Position numbers and translations under genes: made by a program. Under the pieces are notes generated by a model that saw only the letters and a list, made by a program, of their open reading frames with translations, was not told where the DNA came from and did not search any database. Of a DNA stretch of 64,000 nucleotides, positions 44,500 through 54,775 are shown one piece after another. Numbering within the stretch: position 1 is the stretch's first letter; every line of letters begins with the position of its first letter. Source of the stretch: Anoplolepis gracilipes (Eukaryota; Arthropoda; Insecta; Hymenoptera; Formicidae); the NCBI RefSeq assembly GCF_047496725.1, contig NC_132981.1, positions 555,001-619,000 on the forward strand. Direction: 5' to 3'.

Positions 44500-45086
44500 A
44501 AAAGCTGATGTGAATTTTATGGACTCTAAAGTGTCCCCGGCTATAAATCAATCATGCGTTTTTGCACCTTTAAATACGGTCCGACCTTCGTCGCAGCGTC
44601 AACCAAAAATTTCTATTCTTTTCCTACAACATCCTAATCATAAAATGTCCATAAAAATAAGAAACATTGTTCTAATGGGCTCTAGAGCACCCACTTATAT
44701 GTTCGAGCGGCCGAACGTTGGCGCAGTTGCAATTCTTCCTTAAAAAATAGTAAGGAAGATGTCTCACTCCCGTTTTATGGGAGATTTTCTGCGAGGGTAC
44801 AAAGCTGCGGAACGCCGGCGCTTAAAATTCTAATGATAAAATGGTCATAAAATAGTCATAAAAATTAAAAAAAAACAGTTTTATGGCTTCTAAAGTACTC
44901 CCCCCCCCCTCCGACTATAAATCAATCACAAAGATAAACATCTGTTTTCGAACCCTGAGTAAACTTTTCCCCCCGTAACGTAGACCCTGGGTTAGAACCC
45001 CCCCTATAACCGTACTGATTTTTCTCTTCAGTTTAACACGCTCTATCTACCCACGAGAGTTGATCCGCCAATTCGGGGACACCCTG
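44500..45086. repeat. Right terminal inverted repeat of the capsid element
   Basis: Reverse complement of blocks in 34522-35850: GTGTCCCCGGCTATAAATCA, CCTAATCATAAAATGTCC, GAGCACCCACTTATATG, GCGAGGGTACAAAGCTG. It carries fewer copies of the internal repeat unit than the left arm and none of the MITEs. Confidence 0.7.
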
Positions 45087-45528
45087 TATACACTTCTAGT
45101 TTTGAGGCTTTCGCGACCATTAGTCTAAACTGGGGATTTCCGGATGGATGCCGCGTGATTAAACATCGTAATCCTAAACGGTTCGCAAACGTAGCAATTT
45201 GCATCTTTAAAGCTAACAAAACCCGATACTGAGCTCTCTTGGGTTGAGGTCCTTATATCTTGCAAGAAGTTTTTCTATCTACGGGAAAAATATACCGTTT
45301 TGCCCTCTAGTGGTGCCAGCGCAAATTAAGGGCGGTGTGCCAAATAGAAGATATTCTTAAATTTAAGAAGATATTCTTAAAATTATTACGTAAAGAAGGA
45401 AATATTTTTATTCGTTAAGAATATTTATTAAGGGGACTTGTTAAGTATATATTTCAAGAAAATCATTTTTTCGGTGTAGCATTGTGCTAACATTAATTGT
45501 TTAATTGTATCGCTGACGAAATATTATT
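45087..45528. other. Intron 2 sequence right of the capsid element
   Basis: No gene. CCCTCTAGTGGTGCCAGCGC near 45310 is a GC-rich block I cannot assign. Confidence 0.5.
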
Positions 45529-45665
45529 AAGTCTAATCTATAATAGAGTCGTAAGTTATAAAAAATTAACTAATCAGAGCTGAATTGAAAAGAAAATATT
45601 GGATTATGTAATTGTGATTGGTTAATTTTTTATGACTTACGACTCTATTGTAGACTAGACCTTAT
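45529..45665. repeat. Small palindromic repeat
   Basis: Two ~50-base arms (AGTCTAATCTATAATAGAGT / ACTCTATTGTAGACTAGACC) with a ~37-base loop. MITE-like. Confidence 0.65.
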
Positions 45666-45713
45666 TAAAGACAGTTTAGTTTTCATATATATGTATATAT
45701 ATATATATATATA

Positions 45714-46196
45714 CAGGGTGGACCATTTTAATCCATCCAGTCGAATATCTCGAAAACCAAACCCGGGAGAGAAAAATGTTTCAAACAAAAGTTGTATGGT
45801 TTCGAGGGGGCCATAAGATGGTATCATTAGTTTGACCTTGAAAAGTCATTTGAAGGTCACGTGAAGGTCACTTTAAGTTTTTTAAATAGAACACCCTATA
45901 TATTTTTACATATTCTTGTAGCTTATCTCGAGAGCTTTCTAAAACACTTATGATAAAGTACTTTTCATTAAGTATTTTTTGAGTTATGAGACTTGAAAGT
46001 TGCAATATTTTGACATAAAATACAAGATATCTCGTAAAATATTCATTTTTTTATTATCTTACTCTAAGACTTTTATGCGCAGAATAATGAGACAAATCAA
46101 TTGGTGTAAGAAAACACATAGTTGTCTTTAAGAAAAAATCTGAATTTGCGACTAGCAGTTACACATTTTTACTTTAACATAATTATGTGTTTTAAT
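45714..46196. mobile_element. Half of a CAGGGTG foldback element (related to 23123-24471)
   Basis: Matches the left arm and inner part of the 1.35-kb element (GGGCCATAAGATG, TTTGACCTTGAA, ATACAAGATATCTCGTAAAAT, GAGACAAATCAATTGG). The terminus is CAGGGTGGACC rather than CAGGGTGTCC. No opposite arm follows, as the sequence runs into the Tc1 unit. Confidence 0.7.
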
Positions 46197-46371
46197 TTTA
46201 TGTTTATCATCTAATTTTAAAATATTATTTGGATTGTTAAGATCTTATATTTGCTACCAGGCATCACTACATGGCTTTTGAATTTGTAGAAAATCTTTAA
46301 AATCTGTAACAATATATAGAGGAGGTGGACAAAATAATGTAAACACTTGAAAAATACACTATACTTGTTTA

Positions 46372-46720
46372 TTAATAAAATGTTGGGCCACCATTTGCCT
46401 TTAATACAGCTTGAATTCTTCTTGGAATAGAATCATACAAGTTCTGAATAGTTTCCAGTGGAATGTTGTCCCATTCTTTAATCATAACATCTGCTAATTC
46501 CTTCAGAGATGTTGGAGAAGGAAATATGTTTCTCAGTCTCTTCTCTAAAACTGCCCATAATGGTTCAATGATATTTAAGTCAGGTGACTGTGCTAGCCAG
46601 AAAAGATACTGAAGTTTATTTTGATGTTCCTCAAACCAAGACTGAACTTTTCGTGCTGTGCGTATGGGCGCATTATCATCTTGAAAAATGGCATGGTATT
46701 CGGCTGGTTTTATTATTACC
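46372..46720 (-). pseudogene. Tc1/mariner transposase C-terminal fragment (left arm)
   Basis: On the minus strand: AIFQDDNAPIRTARKV (second catalytic Asp), then WLAQSPDLNIIEPLWAVLEK (the third acidic residue, DD34E style) and ELADVMIKEWDNIP, ending GGPTFY. Only the last ~115 codons of a ~340-residue transposase remain. It ends inside the terminal inverted repeat of the Tc1 element. Confidence 0.75.
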
Positions 46721-47027
46721 CTAAAAGATCGTATTAAACGAATATTTAGGAATTCTAGATGATGAACTTTATACTATGATCCATATATTTCCAAATAAAA
46801 ATGCCATTTTTCAAGATGATAATGCGCCCATACACACAGCCCGAAAAATTTAGGCTTGGTTTGAAGAACATCAAAATAAACTTCAGCATCTTCTCTGGCC
46901 AGCACAGTCACCAAACTTAAATATCATCGAACCACTATGGGCAGTTTTAGAGAAGAGAATGAGAAAGAGATTTCGTTCTCCAACATCTCTGAAGGAATTA
47001 GCAGATGTTTTGATTAAAGAATGAGAT
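46715..47027 (+). pseudogene. Tc1/mariner transposase fragment (right arm), interrupted
   Basis: Mirror copy of the fragment at 46372, with ~90 additional upstream bases. AIFQDDNAPIHTARKI is followed by a stop (TAG in place of Gln) before the AWFEEH region. It is cut at ~47027 by the foldback insertion. The sequence resumes at ~48371 (EWDNISLETIQNLYDS-type codons, also with a stop) and ends at ~48482. Confidence 0.7.
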
Positions 47028-48370
47028 AAAGTTCCGAAAAGCTGAAACCCCCGATTTTGCTGTCATCACATATACTTACGTATTTTGATGCGCTGATTAC
47101 GAATAATACCGAAAATTACCGCAAATTTTTTCATGGTGAAAACCATAAAAAATCGTTAAAAATTGACATTTCTTAGGTTTATTTTATTAAATACTAAAAA
47201 TTTCAAAAAATGTTTCAAACAAAAGTTGTAGATCTCTTCAAAAAACGCATTTTACGTTCTATTCATTTTTGCTGTACAAATAATAGTTTTCTAGAAAATC
47301 AGTTAAATATATGGTAAATATCCTAGGTAAATATGTATAAGTACTACTCCAAAGAAAACTCCGTTGTAACCTTAACACACACACACACACACGAGGGAGG
47401 CCTTCGGCCCCCCTCCCGCACCCACCCGTTCACCTCGCTTCGCGTGGAAAGTTGCAAACCCATGTGGAACTTCGCTTTTCCAGATTATTACAATCGCATT
47501 CATGTTTTTTTTCCTTTCTATCAACTTTTGAAGATTTTATGAATGATGACGAATAAATTTATTTATATAATTTTTTCATTTAAAACTTATAAAAAAGGCT
47601 TGCGCCTTCGTAAAAACACTTGTACATATTATCTTCGCACTAGTTTATTGATTACAATAAAAAAAATTTGAGTTTTCTTTAGAGTAGTACTTATGCATAT
47701 TTACCATATCCTGTTTAGGGGAGGCAGCTCCAATGACCTTGACATCGACATATGTTATCAAAGTCATCACCCTGAGTAATCTTCAAAAGGTTTTAACCGT
47801 CGCTCGTTATTTGTTAGAAAGTTATAAACAAAAAAATTTTAAATAAATAACTATAGTTTTTACAGTTAATTGTTACAATTTTTGTGTAAGTGGAGAAGTG
47901 TATGCGAGCCCCCCACCTTGTGTAAATGGAAAAGTACATGCATGGATACAATGGGTTCCGGCCCCCTGCGGGGGCCTCCACTTCCAGAAAAAGTAACCTA
48001 ACCCAAACCAAATTCCGATTTTGAGTGGTAATAGGTTTGTATTAAGTTATTTTTTCGGATATACAGGTAATAGGGTATATCTTTAACTTGGATTTTCTCG
48101 AAAACTGTCAGTCATACAGCAAAAATGAATACAACATAAAATGCGTATTTTGAAGAGATCTACAACTTTTGTTTGAAACATTTTCTGAAATTTTCAGTAT
48201 TTAATCAAATAAACGCAAGAAGTGTCAATTTATAACGATTTTTTATGGTTTTTGCCATGAAAATAAAATTTGTGGTAATTTTCGGTATTATTTTCGTAAT
48301 CAGCGCATCAAAATACGTAAGTGTACGTGATGACAGCAAAATCGGGGGTTTCAGCTTTTCGGAACTACAT
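47028..48370. mobile_element. Foldback element nested in the Tc1 duplication
   Basis: The ends AGTTCCGAAAAGCTGAAACC and its complement (48347-48366) begin inverted arms of ~290 bases (CAAAATCGGGGG, GTAATTTTCGGTATTATT, AACAAAAGTTGTAGATCTCT). The target AAAGAATG(A/G)G is present on both sides, an 8-10-base duplication of the kind hAT or Mutator transposases make. Itself interrupted by 47326-47705. A GGCCCCCTGCGGGGGCC hairpin lies at 47960-47976. Confidence 0.7.
47326..47705. mobile_element. TIR element with GC-rich core, nested third level
   Basis: Same family as 22271-22923: ends GGTAAATATGTATAAGTAC / GTACTTATGCATATTTACC, core GGGAGGCCTTCGGCCCCCCT and GTTGCAAACCCATGTGGAA. The left arm is shortened. 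Confidence 0.7.
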
Positions 48371-48665
48371 CCAAAGAATGGGACAACATTTCACTGGAAA
48401 CTATTCAGAACTTGTATGATTCTATTCTAAAAAGAATTAAAGCTGTATTAAAGGCAAATGGTGGCCCAACACCTTATGAATAAACAAGTATAGTGTATTT
48501 TACAAGTATTCACATTATTTTGTCCACCTCCTGTATATATTGTTACAGATTTTAAAGATTTTCTACAAATTCAAAAGCCATATAGTGATGCCTGGTAGCA
48601 AATATAAGATCTTAACAATCCAAATAATATTTTAGACAACAAGTTAGATGATAAACATAAAATGT

Positions 48666-49111
48666 ATAACTTTATATACATATGTAAACGTTCAATATTT
48701 ATTATTTAAAAGATTCACACAGTTTTTATGAAAATTGGGATTAGATTAAATTGGCTGAAATAAATAGGTTATAAAAAATAATTGCTATAGTTAGCTCTGA
48801 TTTATATTATGTCTATTTATTATTGTTCTCAATTGTCTCTTATTGTAAGAGCAAGAATCAATATAAATATCAACATATATAATTAAAGTTTTCTATGAAA
48901 CCGATTACTTATTCATAAAAATTTCTGGAATCATACCAAGTAGAATAAATTAAATTAGAGATCCCATCTTTAAAATTCTAAAGAACTTATCTTCAATATT
49001 TTAATAAATGCGTAGACGGATTTAATTTCTACTCTCCCTTGAATTTGATTTATATTTATAATTTTTTGTCGTAGATTTTTTTGCTACCATTTTGAATATT
49101 TTTCAACTTAC
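48666..49111. other. Intron 2 sequence next to exon 2
   Basis: AT-rich, no gene or repeat recognised. Confidence 0.6.
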
Positions 49112-49247
49112 CAATAAATTCTGATTTCATAGATGTATTTGCAAATGGAATCTCATCGACTTCATTTCTCACAGTCACACTATCAGATTGATGGTCCGGT
49201 TTGATATTTCGTAAAATGTGATGACTGTTACTCTTGAACATCATATC
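49112..49247 (-). CDS. sev: Sevenless/ROS1-like receptor, exon 2
   Basis: 136 bases after a TATCAAG acceptor, ending at a GTAAGT donor. It enters in phase 0 (fits exon 1) and leaves in phase 1 (fits exon 3). Encodes DMMFKSNSHHILRNIKP and VTVRNEVDEIPFANTS, a linker without a recognisable domain, as expected between signal peptide and first FN3 domain. The acceptor has a weak pyrimidine tract. The intron that follows is ~23.5 kb in this genome because of the insertions. Confidence 0.55.
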
Positions 49248-50639
49248 CTTGATATTATAACATGCAAGAAAAATCATGTAAGCGTTGTAGAATCGCATGC
49301 TCTTAATATAAATAAATAATATATACAAAAATAAATAAAGTTGCTAATAAATTTATTTTATAATATCGACTTGATATGTTTATTTATATTAAAATTAATA
49401 AATTCTAATTAATAATATATTTAATGCAGTATAGTTACATCTTTTAAAATTTATTTTCATTGTTCTCTTAAAACATCTTCTTGAATGTCAAACATGATTT
49501 ATATATTAGAGAGAAAGTCTCGCAGAACAGATTAATAAAGATCAATAAGAATTTATAACCGATTCTTTAGAATAGAAAATAATACATAAAAGTGTAACTG
49601 TTTTCAATTCCTAAAGTAAGTTTGTCTAACAGTTTGGTTTTTCATACTGGATTAATTAACTTTTCTAAGCAAGCGATTTTATTTTAACTTCCGGAGAAAA
49701 AAGTATTATAAATATTATATTTTTTACAGACATAAAAATTATATAAAATTCATATTTAAACTTTTGTCAAATTTCTTTTTGGTTATTATATTTTTTAATA
49801 TATGTATTTCATTATGTTTTTTCATGTAAAGTAATTATAAAAAGCACAATGTTATAAACTTTTAATTAATATTATCTTGATAAAAATGTGTGCATATCTA
49901 AATATATGAATAAATATGTACAATACATATTGATTTAAATTCGAGTTAATAACAAATAAATCCTCCTATGTATGTTGATTTGACTATTGACCTTCAGAGT
50001 TAATTAATACAAATCATTCCATTATTTGATATTCAACTTTCTCTGTTTCAATGTTTAATAAATGTTCCGTTACATATATAACTTATCATTAACAAAAAAT
50101 GATGCTTACTTTCTAAATCATTTTTGTTATATAAAGATTAAATTAGTATAAGCTAATTTAATATAAATCTTATTATAATAATATATAATGTTATAGTAAA
50201 TATATAGAAAAAAATTTTAGGAATTCCAAAAACACATGAAAATTAATTCAAGTATTATGATATGTACCTCATTAATGTTAAAAATTCTTGTTAAGAAGCA
50301 AATACAGAAAAAGACAAAGCTAATATAGTCAAAGTTTAATATACTCTCAATTAAGTTTAATTTTGTACTGTACAATATCAAAATTGTAAACAAAATTTCC
50401 GAAATTTATACACACCTTTTTACAATTTTTTTCATAACATCATACACATTCTATAATTTTATGTTCTATACAGTTTTATTTTATTATTATACATATATAT
50501 TATATATTATTATATATTTATCATTAAACGGTATATATTTATCATTATACGGTATATATTTTATTATCATACAGTATTAGTCACATAAATAAACTGTAAA
50601 AAATCAATTGTTTTTTAACCAAATGAAAAAATAGTTTAC
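49248..50639. other. Intron 1 of the receptor gene
   Basis: GTAAAC donor at 50639 and acceptor at 49248, AT-rich. No mobile element seen, in contrast to intron 2. Confidence 0.55.
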
Positions 50640-50762
50640 TTGAATGATATTTAAATCCTCCTGGAAGATGTCCGAAGCAGCATAATCGTTTGATGAAAGC
50701 GCGATAGCTGCTTGCACCAGTATTAAACTTTTCAATAAAACGCATAGTCTCGTTCTAATCAT
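50640..50762 (-). CDS. sev: Sevenless/ROS1-like receptor, exon 1 with signal peptide
   Basis: Starts at ATG 50762. MIRTRLCVLLKSLILVQAAIA is a typical signal peptide (short basic start, hydrophobic core, small residues before the likely cut), followed by LSSNDYAASDIFQEDLN. Ends in phase 0 at a GTAAAC donor. The signal peptide marks the product as secreted or membrane-bound, which fits a receptor. 41 codons. The assignment to the same gene as exons 2-4 rests on strand, order and matching phases. Confidence 0.55.
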
Positions 50763-52002
50763 AGTAATTTTCTTTTTTTTCTGTGAACATTTACACTTAA
50801 TCAGTTTTCGTTCAATCCTGAATCAGCGATTACTTTTCTCAATCTACTAGATAATATTTTAACTTGCTAATCGAATCGATGCTTACTTATATTTTCGATA
50901 AATTCTTTATTTTCAAATAGCAAGTTATTATTTTTCAATATTACGTTTTAAAAATTTCTCTTTACGATCGATTACGATATGTATCTTATAATCAAATTAG
51001 GAAACTTTTAATAAATATAAATAATATTATGATTTTTTCGATAAAAGCCAATAACAACAAGAAGTGATTCATTCAATTATATTAAAAATACAAATGTAAA
51101 ACAATAATAGAATTATTATCAGGCTTTTTTGTAATTTCTCCAATATTCCAATAGAGAAAAAATCTAGCAAAAAGATAATCAAACAAATTATAAACAATAC
51201 TAAAATTATAAAAGTATGAACCTTCTATCACTTTTAGCGTTATGTAAAGTATTACCAAATATATGTAAATATTTGCTGTATTTTTGGTTTACTAAAATAT
51301 AAAATGTAACAAATTACATCCTCTTATACGTATTATACTATACGTGCTTTCTCCACTATTTAAAAATTCACTATTCATGCACGTTATAAAGTTTATATAA
51401 CGATTTGAATCAAGACGCACAATTCGGTTGTACTCTTTAGTAGCGATCACAATAGTAACTAACTCTGTCCATTCGATTTGATTGTCTTGTCATTTAAGCC
51501 ATGTGCTATACAATCGTTTTTTTATGATTCATTCCGCGATAACATTTTCGGGCCTACTTACTTTAATAGACTTACATTACTAAACTGCATAGCAAAATTA
51601 ATCAAACATTTTATATTTTATTATGATTTTATTATTTTTAATCTGATAAATATTAATCAGAGAAATTCTCATAAAATTTTTTTCCATACTGTGGCGACGC
51701 TGATGCCGATGCGACACCGACGCCAATGCGACGTGACGCGATAACAACAATCACACGGCATTGCCGAACATGATTGACGTGATTGTCCCATGTTGACCAT
51801 GATTCTCATGGTAAATTCTAAGAGAAAATTCTCTCATCTATGTGCGTGAGTGTATTCGTTTAAGTCGGTATAATTTCTAATAAAAAAAAAATCGTTTATT
51901 ATTCGGTGTGTCACGGTGTCAACGTCTCGTTGCGAGTCAATTCCAGACGTATACAATTATCCAGCAGAAGACATCAAACATTTCTACAAGGTAAGAATAA
52001 GT

Positions 52003-52004
<2 letters not shown>
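50763..52004. other. Upstream region of the receptor gene
   Basis: Presumably 5' UTR and promoter of the minus-strand gene, but no TATA or initiator is convincing. 51680-51750 is unusually rich in GATGCGAC-type repeats (CGACGCTGATGCCGATGC). On the plus strand a GTAAGA donor-like site follows CATTTCTACAAG at 51990. I cannot connect it to an exon. Confidence 0.4.
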
Positions 52005-52055
<51 letters not shown>

Positions 52056-52076
52056 AGAGAGAAAGAGAGAGAGAGT
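52005..52076. repeat. (GA)n microsatellite
   Basis: Pure GA run followed by GAAA-interrupted units. Confidence 0.95.
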
Positions 52077-52344
52077 CGACATACACACGTACACACATAC
52101 GCACACATCGCGTGTAGATAACAGCTGATCGCAGCGAGCGCCTCGCGTAATGAGCCCGCGTCGGATAATGAGTTGCGCCGCTTCTGCCTACCGCCTGTAC
52201 GCATGCCGTAATTCGCTACCTATTTTCTTTTATAATTTGAAAACTAAGCTTCGGATAAAATTTTGCCAAAGGAAAAATCGTCTCAGAATTTATTCAGGAA
52301 TACGACATTTCAAGGACAAACGGTTGTTTTGAATCACCCTATAT

Positions 52345-52447
52345 ATAAATATATATTCATTCATGTAAATTTATGTATATTTTTATTTACTGTAAATATA
52401 CATTATATATATTCATTCATTCATGTAAATTTATGTATATTTTTATT
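52345..52447. repeat. Two tandem copies of a ~60-base AT-rich unit
   Basis: The block ATTCATGTAAATTTATGTAT followed by ATTTTTAT occurs at 52355-52382 and 52418-52445. It sits at the left edge of the second capsid cluster and may mark a break point. Confidence 0.7.
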
Positions 52448-52487
52448 ATATTATGTTATATGTTAATAATAAATTATTTTTATGTAG

Positions 52488-52779
52488 AGAATGTGAAATA
52501 ACCAATTTCGTCTATCGATGTCAATAAATTTTCCAAATATTGATATTTCGATTGTTGAAGCAATTTTAAGTATACGTATAGGTTTTCAAAGTGAACACCG
52601 TACGGACTTTCAATTAGACTTATCAATACATTAGTCTTACCACATTTCGAAGGACCACAAATAATACCGCGTATAGTAATTGGTAACATGTTTCCACGCT
52701 TGCAAATTTCTTTTTCAAGCATTAGTCTATTGTCAAAATTTATAACTTTGATTATCGTCGCTTGCCGCACAAATCGCAT
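52488..52779 (-). pseudogene. Packaging ATPase N-terminal part, Walker A intact, 3' truncated
   Basis: Starts ATG 52779 (MRFVRQATIIKVINFDNR). Contains the P-loop GPSKCGKTN and ESPYGVHFENLYVYLK, then ends abruptly after IDEIGYFTF. The Walker B half present in the first copy is missing. This copy retains exactly what the first copy has lost. Confidence 0.75.
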
Positions 52780-52847
52780 TTTGAGAATGAATCATGGAAG
52801 GACCTATTTATAGATATGCACCGAATCGAAACCGCTCAGTATTGAAA

Positions 52848-53114
52848 ATGTTTTTTCATCTGTCGGACGACAGTCATATTCTCGAGCTTACCTCTGAACA
52901 GTTGCAATATATACCAAAGATTATTTTATTGAGACACTTTAGCCGCTACGTGGAACAACTGTGAGACAAACTTCCCGAACATATAAAAGTTGATTCTGAA
53001 GTACGACAGTATCGTAGATGTTTGCGACATTATAATTTACCATGGCAGCAAACACATATCGATGGTCTAGCACCATTTATAAAAGATTGCTACGAATGTC
53101 AGCGAGAATTATAA
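52848..53114 (+). pseudogene. Small conserved protein of the capsid cluster, second copy
   Basis: From ATG 52848: HILELTSEQLQYIPKIILL, then TGA at 52962-52964 in place of the Trp that the first copy has (VWDKLP), then DKLPEHIKVDSEVRQYRR and a C-terminal DCYECQREL. 88 codons in total. It overlaps the PLA2 start (53096) by 19 bases. The nonsense position differs from that of the first copy, so the gene was intact in their ancestor. Confidence 0.6.
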
Positions 53115-53730
53115 GAGGTAGTGGGTTATTGAATCGTGTGATAAACGCGCTTCCTATCGAATTGCATATTCCTGGATATCAGTTTTGCGGACCGGGAACT
53201 CGTTTAAAAGAACGATTGGCTAGAGGCGATCGAGGTATCAATCCATTAGATGCTGCGTGTCGCGAGTACGATATAACTTACTCGCGAAGCAACGACCTCG
53301 GCGAACGACACGTTGCGGATCGTATACTAGCTGTGAAGGCGCGAAAACGTATTACCGCGAGGGATTCGACTCTTGGTGAAAGAGCGGCTGCTACAGCTGT
53401 TTGGACGACCATAAAGACAAAAACGAAATTTGGTATGGGAATGAAGATGAAAAAATCACTAAAAAAGAAAAAGATGTTGAAAAAACGAATACTTCCAGTA
53501 GCAAAGCGTGGTGGTATTTTACCGATTTTATCATTGTTGGGAGTAGTTGGTTCTTTAGCTGGTGGAGCAGCGGGAATCGCAAAAGCTATAAACGATAGCA
53601 AGACCGCGCAACGCCAATTCGAATGCAACGTCACAATCGTGCTATGGAAGGTCGTGGACTTTATCTCGCTCCGTACAAGCGTGGACGCGGGTTCTCAACG
53701 ACTGCTAAAAAAAACGTAAAAAAACGTTAA
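53096..53730 (+). pseudogene. PLA2-domain virion protein, catalytic His replaced, late frameshift
   Basis: Nearly complete gene from ATG 53096: PLA2 domain with GYQFCGPGT and CREYDITY, a Lys-rich stretch (residues ~105-140), a hydrophobic segment ILPILSLLGVVGSLAGGAAG (likely membrane-active) and the C-terminal GRGLYLAPYK block in the +1 frame after ~53622. The catalytic His-Asp of the first copy (REHDIAY) is Tyr-Asp here (codon TAC at 53267-53269), which would abolish lipase activity. The frame in use runs to 53719 with an unrelated end because of the frameshift. Confidence 0.75.
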
Positions 53731-53830
53731 AAATGCCTACGGGTGTAACAATCATGCGTCTTATCAAAATTATAATCAGAGTATTTGCGGACAATTGTGT
53801 TCAAACGATGCAATTTCTTCAAACGATTAA
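53731..53830 (+). pseudogene. Protease remnant
   Basis: Begins ATGCC(T)ACGGGTGTAAC like the first copy's protease start and then jumps to the ICGQLC region of its C-terminus. About 250 bases of the middle are deleted. Confidence 0.5.
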
Positions 53831-53872
53831 ATTTAAAACCTAACACTCTACTATCATGACTCAGTATTCGAC

Positions 53873-54575
53873 ATGTCACTGACACTTACGTTGACTGGTA
53901 AGAGTAGCGTTCTTGCTGTAAACTACTTTCCAGCCATAGATTTGAACGATGATGATTACGAACTTGATTTAACGGATTTTCATACGATACCGAACGTGAA
54001 TTCCTCGAATAATAAATTTTACTTGGACAACGACGACAAGGAAATTACGATTCCCGAAGGATCGTACGAATTGCATGATATAAATGAATATCTAACACAT
54101 GCAATTTTACAATACGATTCCCACAACATTGTTAATAACAATAATGAGAAATATCCAATAGTGATTCGCGCTAATCATAATATGTTGAAAAGTGAAATTA
54201 AATGCACATACAGAATAAATTTTAATAAGTCCAACAACATAGGATCGTTGTTGGGATTCTCGAATCGTGTATTGCAGCCGCGGAAATGGTACGAATCGAA
54301 TGTATCGATAAATATTATTAACGTAAACATTATTTGTATAGAATGCAGTGTGACCGCTGGTGCATATAGCAATAGCAAACGCGTACACACGATACATGAA
54401 ATTTCTCCGAGCGTACCACCGGGATATAAGATATCGGAAACGCCCGCGCAAATCATTTATCTACCGATCGTCGTGCGAAGCATTACGTTAAATAACGATA
54501 CATGTTGTGGATCAGGAGGGTCGATTGCTCGATTTTCGAGGAGAGGAAATTACCGTACGATTGTACGTATGACGA
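53873..54575 (+). pseudogene. Penton-like capsid protein, second copy
   Basis: From ATG 53873: LTGKSSVLAVNYFPAIDL, SSNNKFYLDNDDKEITIP, NNIGSLLGFSNRVLQPRK, SPSVPPGYKISETPAQII. After RSITLNND a frameshift (~54505) moves the true end (QEGRLLDFRGEEITVRLYV) into the next frame, ending TGA near 54573. In the frame of the rest, translation continues in unrelated sequence to 54601. Otherwise undamaged; compare the entry at 39443. Confidence 0.6.
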
Positions 54576-54588
54576 CGTCAAAAATAGT

Positions 54589-54771
54589 ATGCTCGTGTTG
54601 AACGAAACGGAGCATGCGAGAGACAATATCTTTATGAGGGACAATATTTTTGCGAGGAGGCGAGCGGTGTCTGGTGACAATAATCAAGTGTCTGGTTACG
54701 CTAAAAAGAAGCTCAGCGCGTTGAATCGTGAATTTTTAAAGTCTTTGGGATTTGTCGTACAAAATAATTGA
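54589..54771 (+). CDS. Small protein between penton and capsid genes, second copy
   Basis: 60 codons from the ATG at 54589 (MLVLNETEHARDNIFMRDN) to TGA 54771, ending KKKLSALNREFLKSLGF. The C-terminal block is shared with the remnant at 40300-40356, which supports a real gene. The frame is also open upstream to 54502, so the true start is uncertain. Basic, no domain recognised. It lies 4 bases before the major capsid protein start. Confidence 0.45.
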   Translation: MLVLNETEHARDNIFMRDNIFARRRAVSGDNNQVSGYAKKKLSALNREFLKSLGFVVQNN

Positions 54772-54775
54772 AAAA

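Larger units (their letters stand above)
34522..45086. mobile_element. 10.6-kb TIR-bounded capsid-gene element (Polinton/adintovirus-like relic)
   Basis: The outer ends are CAAGGTGTCCCCGAATTGG and its near-complement CCAATTCGGGGACACCCTG, each with TATA outside. The terminal repeats extend inward for ~0.6 kb of shared sequence, interrupted on the left by two small MITEs. Inside are, from left: acidic unknown protein (-), packaging ATPase (-), small Cys-containing protein (+), PLA2 protein (+), adenain-like protease (+), penton-like protein (+), a ~60-codon protein (+), major capsid protein (+), two to three unknowns (+) and a three-exon gene (-). This set, read from known Polinton/adintovirus gene content, is a virion-morphogenesis module. 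No PolB, integrase or other replicase is visible. Most virion genes carry stops or frameshifts, so this is an endogenous relic inside an intron. Confidence 0.75.
46197..48665. mobile_element. Inverted duplication of a Tc1-type 3' end with flanking DNA
   Basis: 46197-46712 and the sum of 46714-47027 plus 48371-48665 are inverted copies. The palindrome includes not only the Tc1 end GGAGGTGGACAAAATAATGT and transposase codons, but also ~120 bases outside that end (TGCTACCAGGCATCACTA and complement). A duplication of a chromosomal piece, rather than two independent insertions, therefore explains it. One arm carries a later foldback insertion. Confidence 0.7.

Noticed and set aside
34522..45086. 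PolB, integrase, helicase or Rep gene in the capsid element
   Set aside because: Looked for polymerase (YxDTD-like), integrase (DDE with HHCC) and helicase P-loops in all six frames and saw none. The only P-loop is in the ATPase of the second copy.
51478..51744. 88-codon frame upstream of the receptor gene
   Set aside because: AT-rich, no motif, no splice or start context. Considered chance.
52005..52076. Tandem repeat as possible CRISPR or origin
   Set aside because: Simple GA microsatellite; no spacers, eukaryotic context.
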